Part shown: positions 9,532-17,945 of the stretch, in pieces | Layout: every line of letters starts with the position of its first letter | Numbering within the stretch: position 1 is the first letter of the stretch | From: an uncultured Flavobacteriaceae bacterium | Lineage (GTDB): Bacteria > Bacteroidota > Bacteroidia > Flavobacteriales > Flavobacteriaceae | Direction of reading: 5' to 3' | DNA length: 42,863 nt | Assembly (NCBI GenBank): GCA_905479095.1 | Contig: CAJQLD010000074.1 | Span: forward strand, 1-42,863 | The notes under the pieces: generated by a model | The model's database searches: none | Told to the model about the DNA's origin: nothing | Seen by the model: the letters and a program-made list of their open reading frames with translations, nothing else | Translations under genes and position numbers: made by a program

Positions 9532-9559
9532 AAAACCACCCAATTTGGGTGGTTTTTTT
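9532..9559 (+). terminator. Intrinsic terminator after the M4 peptidase gene
   Basis: A 10-bp stem AAAACCACCC (9532-9541) / GGGTGGTTTT (9547-9556) with loop AATTT runs into a T tract ending at 9559. It starts 22 bases after the peptidase stop codon and isolates it from rlmB. Confidence 0.9.
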
Positions 9560-9596
9560 ATAGGCGGATGTTAGTATAAAATTTGAGACGATTACT

Positions 9597-9604
9597 TACT
9601 TTTG
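9597..9604 (+). promoter_or_regulatory. -7 promoter element of rlmB
   Basis: TACTTTTG matches TAnnTTTG exactly and stands 4 bases before the rlmB ATG at 9609. With initiation a few bases after the element, the transcript would start at or next to the start codon. No -33 TTG is seen at normal spacing. Confidence 0.6.
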
Positions 9605-9608
9605 CAGC

Positions 9609-10343
9609 ATGGAGAAAGAAACCAAAATATATGGCCTTCGGGCTATTATTGAAGCGATTGAAGCGGAAAACACTATTGATAAAGTGTTTTTACAAAAAGG
9701 ACTCAGTGGCGAATTGTTTACAGAATTAGAAAAACTGTTACGTAAACAAAACATCAACTTTTCGTATGTGCCTATTGAAAAGCTAAACCGATTGACGCCC
9801 CACAACCACCAAGGTGCGGTAGCCAACATGTCGCCCATCGCATTCTATGACTTAGAAGAATTGATCACTGCCGTTCAAGGCACCAAAGAAAATCCATTGT
9901 TTTTACTCCTCGATCAAATAAGTGATGTCCGAAATTTTGGCGCCATTATCAGAACCGCCGAATGTACAGGTGTGGATGGAATCATCGTTCAAAAAAGTGG
10001 TGGTGCTCCCATAAACGGAGACACCGTTAAAACAAGTGCCGGTGCGGTTTTTAATATCCCGATCTGTAAAGTCGACCATATCAAGGATGCTATGTTTTAT
10101 TTACAAGCCTCCGACATCAAAGTTGTGGCTGCCACCGAAAAAACAGAAGATACCATTTATGACATCGATTTTAAAAAAGGATGTGCCATTATTATGGGTT
10201 CTGAAGACCGAGGCATCAATCCGTCTATTTTAAAACTGGTGGACGACAAAGCCAAGCTTCCTATGTATGGCAGTATTGCGTCTTTAAATGTTTCTGTAGC
10301 TTGTGGTGCATTTCTGTATGAAGTCGTCAGACAACGCCTCTAA
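9609..10343 (+). CDS. rlmB: 23S rRNA (guanosine-2'-O-)-methyltransferase, SpoU/TrmH family
   Basis: The 244-residue enzyme should methylate the 2'-OH of a conserved guanosine (Gm2251, E. coli numbering) in the peptidyl-transferase region of 23S rRNA using SAM. The N-terminal 80 residues form the small L30e-like substrate-binding domain (HNHQGAVANM near 65-74). The SPOUT knot domain carries the three family motifs: RNFGAIIRTAE (108-118), IIMGSEDRGI (near 195) and SLNVSVACGAFLYE (near 225-238). Length is typical for RlmB; other TrmH-family targets cannot be fully excluded. It has its own promoter and terminator-flanked start, and its stop codon overlaps the stop of the convergent rhomboid gene by 4 bases. 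Confidence 0.93.
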   Translation: MEKETKIYGLRAIIEAIEAENTIDKVFLQKGLSGELFTELEKLLRKQNINFSYVPIEKLNRLTPHNHQGAVANMSPIAFYDLEELITAVQGTKENPLFLLLDQISDVRNFGAIIRTAECTGVDGIIVQKSGGAPINGDTVKTSAGAVFNIPICKVDHIKDAMFYLQASDIKVVAATEKTEDTIYDIDFKKGCAIIMGSEDRGINPSILKLVDDKAKLPMYGSIASLNVSVACGAFLYEVVRQRL

Positions 10344-11068
10344 ACGTCCTTTTCTTTGTAGTTGTATTGAATTTCTATAGAAGGATCTGCCGTATGGGTT
10401 TCTTCTAAAGTTTCGATAAAATTTCCGTCGGCATCAAACTGTTGTAAAAAGGGATCGTCAGCGTCGTTATAGTTTTGATCTTCCCACGCATACTTGAAAG
10501 GTTTCGCAATTTCTTTTTTAAACCCTAAAGCAAATATAAACCCAACAATCAAACCGGACAGATGGCCTTCCCAGGACATATTTTCTTTAATTGGAAACAC
10601 ATACCACAACATGCTCCCGTACAAAAACACCACCACAAGGGAGAGTGCTGTTAATCGGTAATGTTTTGAGAAAATGCCTTTAAACAATAAAAAACTCATC
10701 AACACATAAATAAGTCCACTCGCACCAATATGATAGGCCGAACTTCCAATCATCCAAGTGAGAGTGCCAGACGCTAAAATCCCATATAAAATAATGGGCC
10801 ATGCAATGGCTCTGTAGAAATAAAACAACGCCATCGATAACACCAATAATGGCGTCGAATTATGATATAAATGTTGCACACTGCCATGAATAAACGGACT
10901 AAATAAAACCCCTCTTAACCCCGAAAACGTTCGTGGATACACGCCAAAATCATTCCAGCGGAATCCAAAACGGATTTCCATCCAAAATACAATCCAAAGC
11001 AATAACACAAAAGCAATCGGATAGCCGATAACCCCTGTTGAAAACCGAAATTGATCTTGTGAATTCAT
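10340..11068 (-). CDS. Rhomboid-family intramembrane serine protease
   Basis: The 242-residue protein has about six membrane helices and cleaves transmembrane substrates within the bilayer. Its catalytic dyad is visible: Ser117 in GASG and His169 in WEGHLSGL; Asn70 in HLYHN is the oxyanion-type residue. A hydrophilic, acidic tail of about 55 residues (NDADDPFLQQF and onward) extends into the cytoplasm. I chose the ATG at 11068; reading upstream to a TTG at 11107 adds 13 residues with no support. It is a single-gene unit, divergent from rarA and overlapping rlmB at the 3' end by 4 bases. The substrate is unknown. Confidence 0.9.
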   Translation of the reverse strand: MNSQDQFRFSTGVIGYPIAFVLLLWIVFWMEIRFGFRWNDFGVYPRTFSGLRGVLFSPFIHGSVQHLYHNSTPLLVLSMALFYFYRAIAWPIILYGILASGTLTWMIGSSAYHIGASGLIYVLMSFLLFKGIFSKHYRLTALSLVVVFLYGSMLWYVFPIKENMSWEGHLSGLIVGFIFALGFKKEIAKPFKYAWEDQNYNDADDPFLQQFDADGNFIETLEETHTADPSIEIQYNYKEKDV

Positions 11069-11153
11069 TCCTATAAATTTACTAAACCTCAGCAAATAAC
11101 CCGCCAAAAAAAGGCATTATGTTAGAATGTCATATTTATATGAAAAAAAACTT

Positions 11154-11161
11154 TAGTTTTG
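11154..11161 (+). promoter_or_regulatory. -7 promoter element of rarA
   Basis: TAGTTTTG matches TAnnTTTG exactly and ends 4 bases before the rarA ATG at 11166, the same spacing as for rlmB. A leaderless or near-leaderless mRNA is predicted. No TTG lies at normal -33 distance. Confidence 0.6.
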
Positions 11162-11165
11162 TAAG

Positions 11166-12443
11166 ATGAATGCACCTTTGGCAGAACGCTTACGTCCAAA
11201 AAAATTGACCGATTATATTAGTCAATCACACCTCATTGGACCCCAAGGAGCATTGACGCAAGCTTTAAAACAAGGATTGATTCCCTCTATGATTTTCTGG
11301 GGCCCGCCAGGCATCGGAAAAACAACCCTTGCCACCATTATCGCCCAAGAATCAGAACGGCCATTTTACACCTTAAGTGCCATTAGTTCGGGCGTCAAAG
11401 ATGTGAGAGAAATCATCGAAAAAGCAAAAAAAGGTGGGGGTTTATTTACCACCAAAAATCCCATTTTATTTATTGATGAAATTCATCGGTTTAGCAAATC
11501 ACAACAAGACTCCTTGCTTCAAGCGGTCGAAAAAGGCTGGGTCACTTTGATCGGAGCCACCACCGAAAACCCTAGTTTTGAAGTCATCTCTGCCCTACTC
11601 TCGCGCTGTCAGGTGTATACCTTAAAACCATTTAACACCAAAGATTTAGAATCGCTCTTAATGCGCGCCATTACAATGGATGAGGCGTTATCTGAAAAGA
11701 AAATTAACTTAAAAGAAACCGAAGCTTTAGTGCGTTTATCAGGGGGCGATGCTCGAAAATTACTTAATATTTTTGAATTAATTGTCAATTCTGAATCTGC
11801 AAATGAAGTCACAATCACCAACGACTTGGTGTTAGAGAAAGTTCAGAATAACACGGTTTTATATGACAAAACTGGAGATCAGCACTACGATATTATTTCG
11901 GCATTTATTAAATCCATTCGAGGAAGTGACCCCAACGGCGCCGTATATTGGTTGGCCCGCATGCTAGAAGGAGGCGAAGATGTAAAGTTTATTGCTCGAC
12001 GCTTACTGATTTTGGCAAGTGAAGACATTGGAAATGCCAATCCTACTGCGTTAGTATTAGCAAACAGTACTTTTCAATCGGTGGCCGCCATTGGAATGCC
12101 AGAAAGCCGAATTATTTTAAGCCAATGCGCCACGTACTTGGCATGTTCGCCTAAGAGTAATGCGGCCTATGCCGCCATTAATCAAGCCATGGAACTCGTG
12201 AAAAATACAGGAAACCTTTCGGTACCACTTGACATCCGAAATGCCCCTACCAAATTGATGAAGGATTTAGGCTATGGCGAGTCCTATAAGTACGCGCATA
12301 ATTATGATCTAAATTTTGTAACTCAAGAGTTTTTACCTGAAGGGATCGAAAATACACAATTCTATAAACCGGGGAATAATGCCCGTGAAAATGCGCAACA
12401 AGACTTTTTAAAACAACGCTGGAAAGACAAGTATGATCGTTAA
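11166..12443 (+). CDS. rarA: Replication-associated recombination protein A (AAA+ ATPase)
   Basis: RarA (MgsA) is a clamp-loader-like ATPase that acts at stalled replication forks, working with SSB. The 425-residue protein opens with the family-typical PLAERLRPKKLTDYISQ, has the Walker A motif GPPGIGKT (46-53), Walker B LFIDEIH (101-107) and sensor GATTENPSF with the arginine finger in LLSRCQVY. The C-terminal half contains the tetramerisation region with the conserved LARMLEGGEDVKFIARRL. Length is normal. The gene stands alone; its final codons CGT TAA mirror those of the convergent gene, sharing the palindrome CGTTAACG at 12438-12445. Confidence 0.95.
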   Translation: MNAPLAERLRPKKLTDYISQSHLIGPQGALTQALKQGLIPSMIFWGPPGIGKTTLATIIAQESERPFYTLSAISSGVKDVREIIEKAKKGGGLFTTKNPILFIDEIHRFSKSQQDSLLQAVEKGWVTLIGATTENPSFEVISALLSRCQVYTLKPFNTKDLESLLMRAITMDEALSEKKINLKETEALVRLSGGDARKLLNIFELIVNSESANEVTITNDLVLEKVQNNTVLYDKTGDQHYDIISAFIKSIRGSDPNGAVYWLARMLEGGEDVKFIARRLLILASEDIGNANPTALVLANSTFQSVAAIGMPESRIILSQCATYLACSPKSNAAYAAINQAMELVKNTGNLSVPLDIRNAPTKLMKDLGYGESYKYAHNYDLNFVTQEFLPEGIENTQFYKPGNNARENAQQDFLKQRWKDKYDR

Positions 12444-13213
12444 CGTTGAATGTTGAGCGCTTCAATGGTTGTCTTACCATTTTCGACATACTCACGAACC
12501 CAGTTTTGGCCCCGTTTGTAAATAATACCCGCTTGATTTTCTATAATATACACCGCATCAAATAGCGTTGCATGCGTCGAATATTTCGTAGTTCCAGAAC
12601 TATTCTCTATAAAATCAATCCCAGAATCGGTTGGGGTAACAATCAATTTAGAAACGACCATTTTAGTAGACACTTCTGTCGTTGGAACTTCAGCCACAAC
12701 AGGTGCTGTGGTGGTTTCAATCGCAACAGTAGGGACTTGGATTTCAATTTTTTCAGTAGATGAAATTTCTGGAACTGTGCCATTATATTTGTAATTGAGA
12801 GCCTGCACTGAATTGAATGCATTTCTCAAAGCTTCATGGTATGCTTTCTTGTACTCTTTTTCTTTAGAAGATCCAGTCTCCGACGTAAAGACAACCTCAT
12901 TTCTACAATTCACAAGTTCTAAATGGAGTTTTGTTTTTAAAAACCCTTTCGTATTAATGATGTTTGCATTTAAGCCTAAACAGTTGTTTTGATATAAATC
13001 TTGAGGCCTCTTATCGGAAGTCTTTAAAACCATAAAACCACTTTTTTTAAGTAAAAACGAGGTTAAATCATTTAGTTTATATTGATTTTTAGATTTTAAA
13101 AAATCAAATTTTTCAGCGACGGTCACGTACTTATAATCATTTATACTCGATTGAGTATATGAATTCATTTGCATACTCAGTACCAAAAGGAAAATAGAAA
13201 ATTTAGTCTTCAT
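12440..13213 (-). CDS. Secreted protein of unknown function
   Basis: The 257-residue protein has an N-terminal signal peptide (about 1-20, MKTKFSIFLLVLSMQMNSYT). Three parts follow: a compact N-terminal region (about 25-135) with a single NNCLGL and VNCRNEVVF cysteine pair, a Pro/Thr/Val-rich linker (about 150-185, with repeated VPT and TTAPVV), and a short C-terminal domain (about 190-257, IVTPTDSGIDFIEN). I do not recognise a family. It is the last gene of a three-gene unit, overlapping the DUF5723-like gene by 11 bases, so it is probably translated with it and acts in the envelope. Its stop overlaps that of rarA on the other strand. Confidence 0.75.
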   Translation of the reverse strand: MKTKFSIFLLVLSMQMNSYTQSSINDYKYVTVAEKFDFLKSKNQYKLNDLTSFLLKKSGFMVLKTSDKRPQDLYQNNCLGLNANIINTKGFLKTKLHLELVNCRNEVVFTSETGSSKEKEYKKAYHEALRNAFNSVQALNYKYNGTVPEISSTEKIEIQVPTVAIETTTAPVVAEVPTTEVSTKMVVSKLIVTPTDSGIDFIENSSGTTKYSTHATLFDAVYIIENQAGIIYKRGQNWVREYVENGKTTIEALNIQR

Positions 13214-14606
13214 TATTTTTAAATATATAGTTAAACCCTAATTGTAAAGATACACTTTGTGATTTAGCTACGTTTTGATAATCCAATAAATTGTCGGCCA
13301 TGATATAAAACTGTACAGGGCCCAAAGCAGCTGACATTCCAAGTCCAACATTTTTAGATGAATATGTATCAACAGTATAGGTCGTTTTTAACTGTAAGCC
13401 TTTGAAGAGTTTTCGATAATAAAATGCAGATAGCGCCCACTGTAGATGATTGGGGCGTTTGAGTGCAAACAAATGTGCTCCTACCCTATTCTGAAAAGTG
13501 GGGTCAGACTTATCTAAGCAATTACATTCTTTGTTGTTTTTTTTTCCAAAATTATAACTCACAGAAGTATTCAGTTTTAAAGGGCGCCATTTGATGTAGG
13601 CCGTTGTGGTACTATCCACTTTAAATAGATCCTCAAAATCATCATTAACCTCGTCCCAATACTCTTGTGCTGTTTGATCTGAAGCAATTGGTGGAAAAAC
13701 AGACTGAATACCTTCATATTCTAAATAGCCATTGACCTCATAATTTTGAACGTCTTTAGAATAATTGATAAAACCGAGATCCTGAAGACTTGCATCTATT
13801 GTCCATTCTGGACTGGGTTCATGCGTAAATCCAACATCAATACCCACCCCTAAATTTCCGCCGAGCAGAAGTCGACTTTTTAGAACATCAACCTGATTAG
13901 TGGCAGTCGAATCGGTAGCGAATGAAAGCCCGGAAGTTTGTAATTTCATATCAAGATCAATCCTGTGAGTCAGGAAATTAGAAGTCCCTTCTACCGTGGT
14001 AAAAGAACCGTAATTTTCGGTGGAGGAAGCCTGAACAATGCTAGAATATATTTTACCTCTTAGACCAACGGTCCACTTAGAATTAATTTTTTTATTGATC
14101 CCTACATGAAAAACGGAGGACACTTCGGCACTTACACTCAAATCGCCAAGATTGAAACGCCTATTTAAGTTATTATAATTGCCTTCAAGAGCCAAAACCG
14201 CATAATCTTTTGGGAAATAGAAAAACACATCGGATTCTTGATAGAGTCCGAAGGAGATAAAAAATGTTTTTTCTGAAGAAGATTTGAATCTAAATCCAGC
14301 GGAAAAGAGATCTAATTGTTGATTGAATCCAAAAAAATCTTTGGAATCCATATCATACACAACGTCTTGTATTTTTTGATTAAAGTCTCTCCCGTCGTCA
14401 GCAAAAATATCAAATGCAGAAAACCCCGTCACACCTGCATTAAAATGAATATGCGAGAGTAAAGGCACCCCTATATACCCTTTATAGTCGATTTGAGCAC
14501 CCGGATTTAATAGGATTTGTTGTGGAACCTCTTTAAATCCGTATAAAATTTGCTTATTTTGTGCCTGAAGGGATACAAAAAATCCCAAGAATAATAGCCA
14601 TCTCAT
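13203..14606 (-). CDS. DUF5723-like outer-membrane barrel protein
   Basis: The 467-residue protein has a signal peptide (about 1-15, MRWLLFLGFFVSLQA) and a mature part of alternating amphipathic strands rich in Gly, Asn and aromatic residues, ending in an aromatic strand (LQLGFNYIF) before a short NNED tail, as expected for an outer-membrane beta-barrel. The opening ILLNPGAQIDYKGYIGVPLL resembles the DUF5723 family common in Bacteroidota, related in style to PorP/SprF-type proteins. A CNCLDKSDP cysteine pair lies in a loop near residue 365. Function is not established. It overlaps the lipoprotein gene upstream by 4 bases and the secreted-protein gene downstream by 11, pointing to a three-part envelope assembly. 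Confidence 0.75.
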   Translation of the reverse strand: MRWLLFLGFFVSLQAQNKQILYGFKEVPQQILLNPGAQIDYKGYIGVPLLSHIHFNAGVTGFSAFDIFADDGRDFNQKIQDVVYDMDSKDFFGFNQQLDLFSAGFRFKSSSEKTFFISFGLYQESDVFFYFPKDYAVLALEGNYNNLNRRFNLGDLSVSAEVSSVFHVGINKKINSKWTVGLRGKIYSSIVQASSTENYGSFTTVEGTSNFLTHRIDLDMKLQTSGLSFATDSTATNQVDVLKSRLLLGGNLGVGIDVGFTHEPSPEWTIDASLQDLGFINYSKDVQNYEVNGYLEYEGIQSVFPPIASDQTAQEYWDEVNDDFEDLFKVDSTTTAYIKWRPLKLNTSVSYNFGKKNNKECNCLDKSDPTFQNRVGAHLFALKRPNHLQWALSAFYYRKLFKGLQLKTTYTVDTYSSKNVGLGMSAALGPVQFYIMADNLLDYQNVAKSQSVSLQLGFNYIFKNNED

Positions 14607-15175
14607 TCTGATAGTTGTAAATAAAAGACCCCTTTGGACTTTAAGGCAATCATGCCTTTCGAAGCAGTCGTTAAAACAGAGCCTGTAGGACTAGACATTA
14701 ACGTGATGGTAATATCTAACGTACTACTTTGCTTCAGAGCCTCCAAACTACTTGTATCGAAAACCTCTGTATGTTCCGAAACAAGGGGTTTGTTAGTAGG
14801 GGAATTTTCTATATTAAAGGAAATTGTATGCTGTAGTGTCTTTGAAAGATCATAAAACTCCATCTTAAATTCAAAAGCTTTATTTAGAGTATTGGTAACT
14901 TCATAGACCAATTCTGCTTTTAAAAGATTCTCATCAACAAAATCTGAAGAGAATACATCAAAAACAATAAGGTCAGAAATGTTAAGTACTTCAACTCCAA
15001 AATCATCGAGAAAGGTATCCGCTGGTTCTTGAATTTCTACTAAATTGACTTCAACTATCGGAGTGAGAACAAGAGAGTCTGTTTGATCAAAGTCGGTGTC
15101 CTTAACACACGAAAAAGAAATCATTACACTAACGATTAAGAGTAAAATTTTTTTAAAAATAAAACGGTTTTTCAT
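14603..15175 (-). CDS. Small lipoprotein of unknown function
   Basis: The 190-residue protein has a lipoprotein signal peptide with Cys23 (SFSC) followed by VKDTDFDQTD, acidic in the manner of flavobacterial surface lipoproteins. The mature part is beta-rich without cysteines; no known domain is recognised. It is the first gene of a unit with the DUF5723-like barrel (4-base ATGA-type overlap) and a secreted protein, so a role as partner of that barrel is a reasonable inference. The 54-base gap to yjjG is A/T-rich and contains only imperfect -7-like sequences, so read-through from the mpl-radC run is possible. Confidence 0.78.
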   Translation of the reverse strand: MKNRFIFKKILLLIVSVMISFSCVKDTDFDQTDSLVLTPIVEVNLVEIQEPADTFLDDFGVEVLNISDLIVFDVFSSDFVDENLLKAELVYEVTNTLNKAFEFKMEFYDLSKTLQHTISFNIENSPTNKPLVSEHTEVFDTSSLEALKQSSTLDITITLMSSPTGSVLTTASKGMIALKSKGVFYLQLSE

Positions 15176-15229
15176 AATAAAAATAGGGGGTGATTATTAA
15201 GATAAACAATAAAATTACAACTTTATTAC

Positions 15230-15919
15230 CTAAATATACTTTTTTAACTCTAATAAATCGTCCACACCAATGATGTCATCGGCTAAAAATTCATTGTGGT
15301 AATTAAAACAAATGGCCGGCATTCCAAAGTTAATCGCTCCCATAATATCTGCTTCTAAATTATCGCCGATCATCAAACTGTTTTCGGGGGTGGCTTTGGC
15401 CATTTGTAGCGCGTGATTAAAGATTTTAGGGTTTGGTTTTTTGACGCCTACCATTTCTGAGTTCGTAACCGTTAGAAAATAATGATCAATATTAGATTGA
15501 TTCAGTTTTCCATGTTGAACTTCTTTAAACCCATTGGTAATAATATGAAGTTTATACTTTGGGTGTAAATAGTCTAATAGCTCAATGGTATTTGGAAACA
15601 GATGGTTGAATGTACAAAGGTGTGTGATATAATCATCGGATAATTTATGAATAATTCGGGTTGGAATTTGAATTTCCAACGCTTTGAAGGCATCATTAAG
15701 GCGTGCGAATTTTAATTTTTTTTTATCAATTTTCTCTTCTCTGTACAACTTCCAATACTGTAAATTTATGGGCACATAAACTTCTAAAAATTCGGTTAAA
15801 TCAATCTCTAAATTGTTCAACTCAAAAATCTTTTTAAAAGTCAATGCGGAGTTCTTATCAAAATCCCAAAGTGTATGGTCTAAGTCGAAAAAAATATGTT
15901 TTTTATGATGAAATGTCAT
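15230..15919 (-). CDS. yjjG: YjjG-family noncanonical pyrimidine nucleotidase (HAD superfamily)
   Basis: The 229-residue HAD hydrolase should dephosphorylate nucleotide monophosphates, in YjjG mainly noncanonical pyrimidines, as a house-cleaning function in the cytoplasm. HAD motif I is FDLDHTLWDFD with Asp12 nucleophile and Asp14; motif II is ITNGFKEVQ; the lysine motif is KKPNPKIF and motif III/IV is MIGDNLEADI. The helical cap (about 20-100) is of the C1 type. It overlaps the upstream deacetylase-like gene by 17 bases and so is part of that operon. Exact substrate is inferred from family membership. Confidence 0.85.
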   Translation of the reverse strand: MTFHHKKHIFFDLDHTLWDFDKNSALTFKKIFELNNLEIDLTEFLEVYVPINLQYWKLYREEKIDKKKLKFARLNDAFKALEIQIPTRIIHKLSDDYITHLCTFNHLFPNTIELLDYLHPKYKLHIITNGFKEVQHGKLNQSNIDHYFLTVTNSEMVGVKKPNPKIFNHALQMAKATPENSLMIGDNLEADIMGAINFGMPAICFNYHNEFLADDIIGVDDLLELKKYI

Positions 15920-17210
15920 GGGAAGTCTCTAGTATAAGATTAAATAATGATTTGTAATCTGCCCATCGAGCGTTGGGACTGAACGCATAATTATGAAAAA
16001 TAAACGTGAATGTCCCGTTTACCTTTTGAACTTCTGAAATCGCTTTTAACACGGTTTCCTTTTTATCTAAAAATGAGGCGTGTTTTAAGAGTACGAAATC
16101 CATGAGTTGATAGGGGTGGATCCTTAAAGGAGTTTGAATTTCATAATCTAAATCATAAAACAAAAAAGGGGTGCAAGTCCCAGCTCTAAATCCAATCGTA
16201 TCTGGGTATCCCATAGAAAAATCAGAGTGAATTTCTAGATCTATATAATTTCGATACGTTGTGGGGATATTAATTTTTGAAAATGAGGACCGCGCCGACG
16301 AAGTCACTGTATTTGTCACTGCATCCATTTGGATTTTTTCCGATTTTAAAATATCTAGAGAATCCAGCGCCATATAAGAAGCCTTAATGCCAACATAACA
16401 ATAATCGGCAATCGACTTAATTAGAGATACAAACTGTTTTTTATTGAGGCTATTATTTTTATCATAAGTGGTAAACTCCCCAATTAAAAAAAACACATTA
16501 AACTTTGTTTGTGTTGATTTTTGACGATTGATAATCCATTTAAAATTATCGTAGGGATCTTTTTTAAATCCAAATAAAACTGAAAATCGATCGTATAATA
16601 ACTTAAACCGCAAACTAAACAAATCGGTCAAAGACTCCCCTAAAGTCCTCAAAAACCCTTTATTTTTATAGTAATACGCGACTGGCACGTCGATGACAGG
16701 CTGCATGGAATACGCACGCGATTCAAACTGGTAATTGGGATACTGAGCCTGTAAGGCGGCTTTGAATTTATAGGCCCAGATATCGATCACTGGTTGATCC
16801 AAAAACCCGGATTTAAAAGCCAAACTTTCTTCTTTAGTAAACCGTCCATACGAATCTTTTACATGCGGCAAATATTCTTCATACCGACTTAATAAATAAA
16901 AAGAGGCAGAAAATATATCATAAGGAAGGTGACTTTTTTCTCCACTACTAAAAAAACATTTAGTGTCCTCCCAAGTCTGAACATTTAGCTCAATATCAGA
17001 TAACCCTTGCTCCAATAAAAGTCCGTTACTTTTCACAAAAAACTCACTCCCTAGGGGTTGAGCACCATAAGACATTTTCAGACTGTCGTGTGCGATAAAT
17101 TCCTCGATTACATTTGTAAAAGAGACCGGTATTTTGAGAATTCGAGTACAAATTTGTTTAAAAACATATTTGAGTCTCGGCGTAATTTTAGACGTGTAAA
17201 TTAATAACAT
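15903..17210 (-). CDS. Polysaccharide-deacetylase-like protein, probably lacking metal-binding residues
   Basis: The 435-residue protein resembles the long Bacteroidota group annotated as polysaccharide deacetylases, with an N-terminal region (about 1-140) and a barrel-like C-terminal domain. It has no signal peptide. Family landmarks are recognisable: SMQPVIDVPVAYYYK where catalytic relatives have an Asp-x-Asp motif, VGIKASYMAL where they have GxHPSY, SSFSKINIPTTYR where they have a His-containing SRQHF-type motif, then DFSMGYPDTIGFRAG. The second Asp and both expected histidines appear replaced, so a non-catalytic or altered role is likely; this is a comparison from memory. Its ATG overlaps the radC stop in TAATG and its end overlaps yjjG by 17 bases, so translation is coupled. 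Confidence 0.7.
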   Translation of the reverse strand: MLLIYTSKITPRLKYVFKQICTRILKIPVSFTNVIEEFIAHDSLKMSYGAQPLGSEFFVKSNGLLLEQGLSDIELNVQTWEDTKCFFSSGEKSHLPYDIFSASFYLLSRYEEYLPHVKDSYGRFTKEESLAFKSGFLDQPVIDIWAYKFKAALQAQYPNYQFESRAYSMQPVIDVPVAYYYKNKGFLRTLGESLTDLFSLRFKLLYDRFSVLFGFKKDPYDNFKWIINRQKSTQTKFNVFFLIGEFTTYDKNNSLNKKQFVSLIKSIADYCYVGIKASYMALDSLDILKSEKIQMDAVTNTVTSSARSSFSKINIPTTYRNYIDLEIHSDFSMGYPDTIGFRAGTCTPFLFYDLDYEIQTPLRIHPYQLMDFVLLKHASFLDKKETVLKAISEVQKVNGTFTFIFHNYAFSPNARWADYKSLFNLILETSHDISS

Positions 17211-17908
17211 TAGAGTAAGCTTTCATCGGCAAAACTAAAATAGGCCTTTTCTGTGACAATTAAATGATCTAAGACTTTAATATCTAAACTTTCAGCCGCT
17301 AATTTTAATTTTTGTGTGAGATGGATATCTGCAGCACTCGCCACAAGCGTCCCCGATGGGTGATTGTGCACCAAAATGAGCCCGATGGCCGAATACTCTA
17401 AGGCTTGCTTAAGAACCAAACGGACATCGACAATTGTACCTGTCATTCCGCCTTTACTAAGTTGAGTTTTGGCCAGTATTTTGTTTGAATTATTAAGATA
17501 TAACACCCAAAACTCTTCATGCTGAAGATGTCCTAAAAGAGGACGCATCATATCAAATACCGAAGCACTGCCGTTTATTTTAACAGCTTGTTTCTCATCC
17601 GTGTCTCGCCGACGTCGGCCCAACTCCATCGCAGCAGCAATTTTAACCGCTTTGGCCTCACCAATTCCTTTAAAAGTCATTAATTGAGCGGGAGATAACT
17701 TCCCTAAACCTTGTATATCGTACCCCACACTTGACAAAATGCGCTTGGACAAACTCACCGCACTTTCCTGAAAAGACCCAGAACCAATTAAGATCGCTAC
17801 CAATTCGGCATCACTCAAAATGCGGGCGCCTTTATCAATTAGTTTTTCGCGAGGTTGGTCATCTTGCGACCAATTTTTTATGGAAAATGATTTTGTAGGT
17901 AGTGTCAT
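17210..17908 (-). CDS. radC: RadC family JAB/MPN-domain protein
   Basis: The 232-residue protein is a full-length RadC (UPF0758). The N-terminal part carries a helix-hairpin-helix-like segment FKGIGEAKAVKI (79-90). The C-terminal JAB1/MPN metalloprotease-like domain has the zinc motif H-x-HPSG at His181 and His183 with Asp194, preceded by a glutamate-containing stretch. Despite its name, a DNA-repair role is not firmly established for the family. It sits 37 bases after mpl, and a run of ten C on the coding strand lies six bases before its ATG. It is coupled to the deacetylase-like gene by a TAATG overlap. Confidence 0.92.
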   Translation of the reverse strand: MTLPTKSFSIKNWSQDDQPREKLIDKGARILSDAELVAILIGSGSFQESAVSLSKRILSSVGYDIQGLGKLSPAQLMTFKGIGEAKAVKIAAAMELGRRRRDTDEKQAVKINGSASVFDMMRPLLGHLQHEEFWVLYLNNSNKILAKTQLSKGGMTGTIVDVRLVLKQALEYSAIGLILVHNHPSGTLVASAADIHLTQKLKLAAESLDIKVLDHLIVTEKAYFSFADESLL

Positions 17909-17914
17909 AAGTTT

Positions 17915-17924
17915 GGGGGGGGGG
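17915..17924. repeat. Homopolymer of ten G (ten C on the radC strand)
   Basis: Ten consecutive G at 17915-17924, then TT and GGGG at 17927-17930, sit in the 37-base gap between mpl and radC, six bases before the radC ATG. A tract of this length is striking in an AT-rich genome and is prone to slipped-strand length change. It replaces the A-rich leader usually seen before starts here. Confidence 0.9.
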
Positions 17925-17945
17925 TTGGGGATTGGTTCACTAAAG

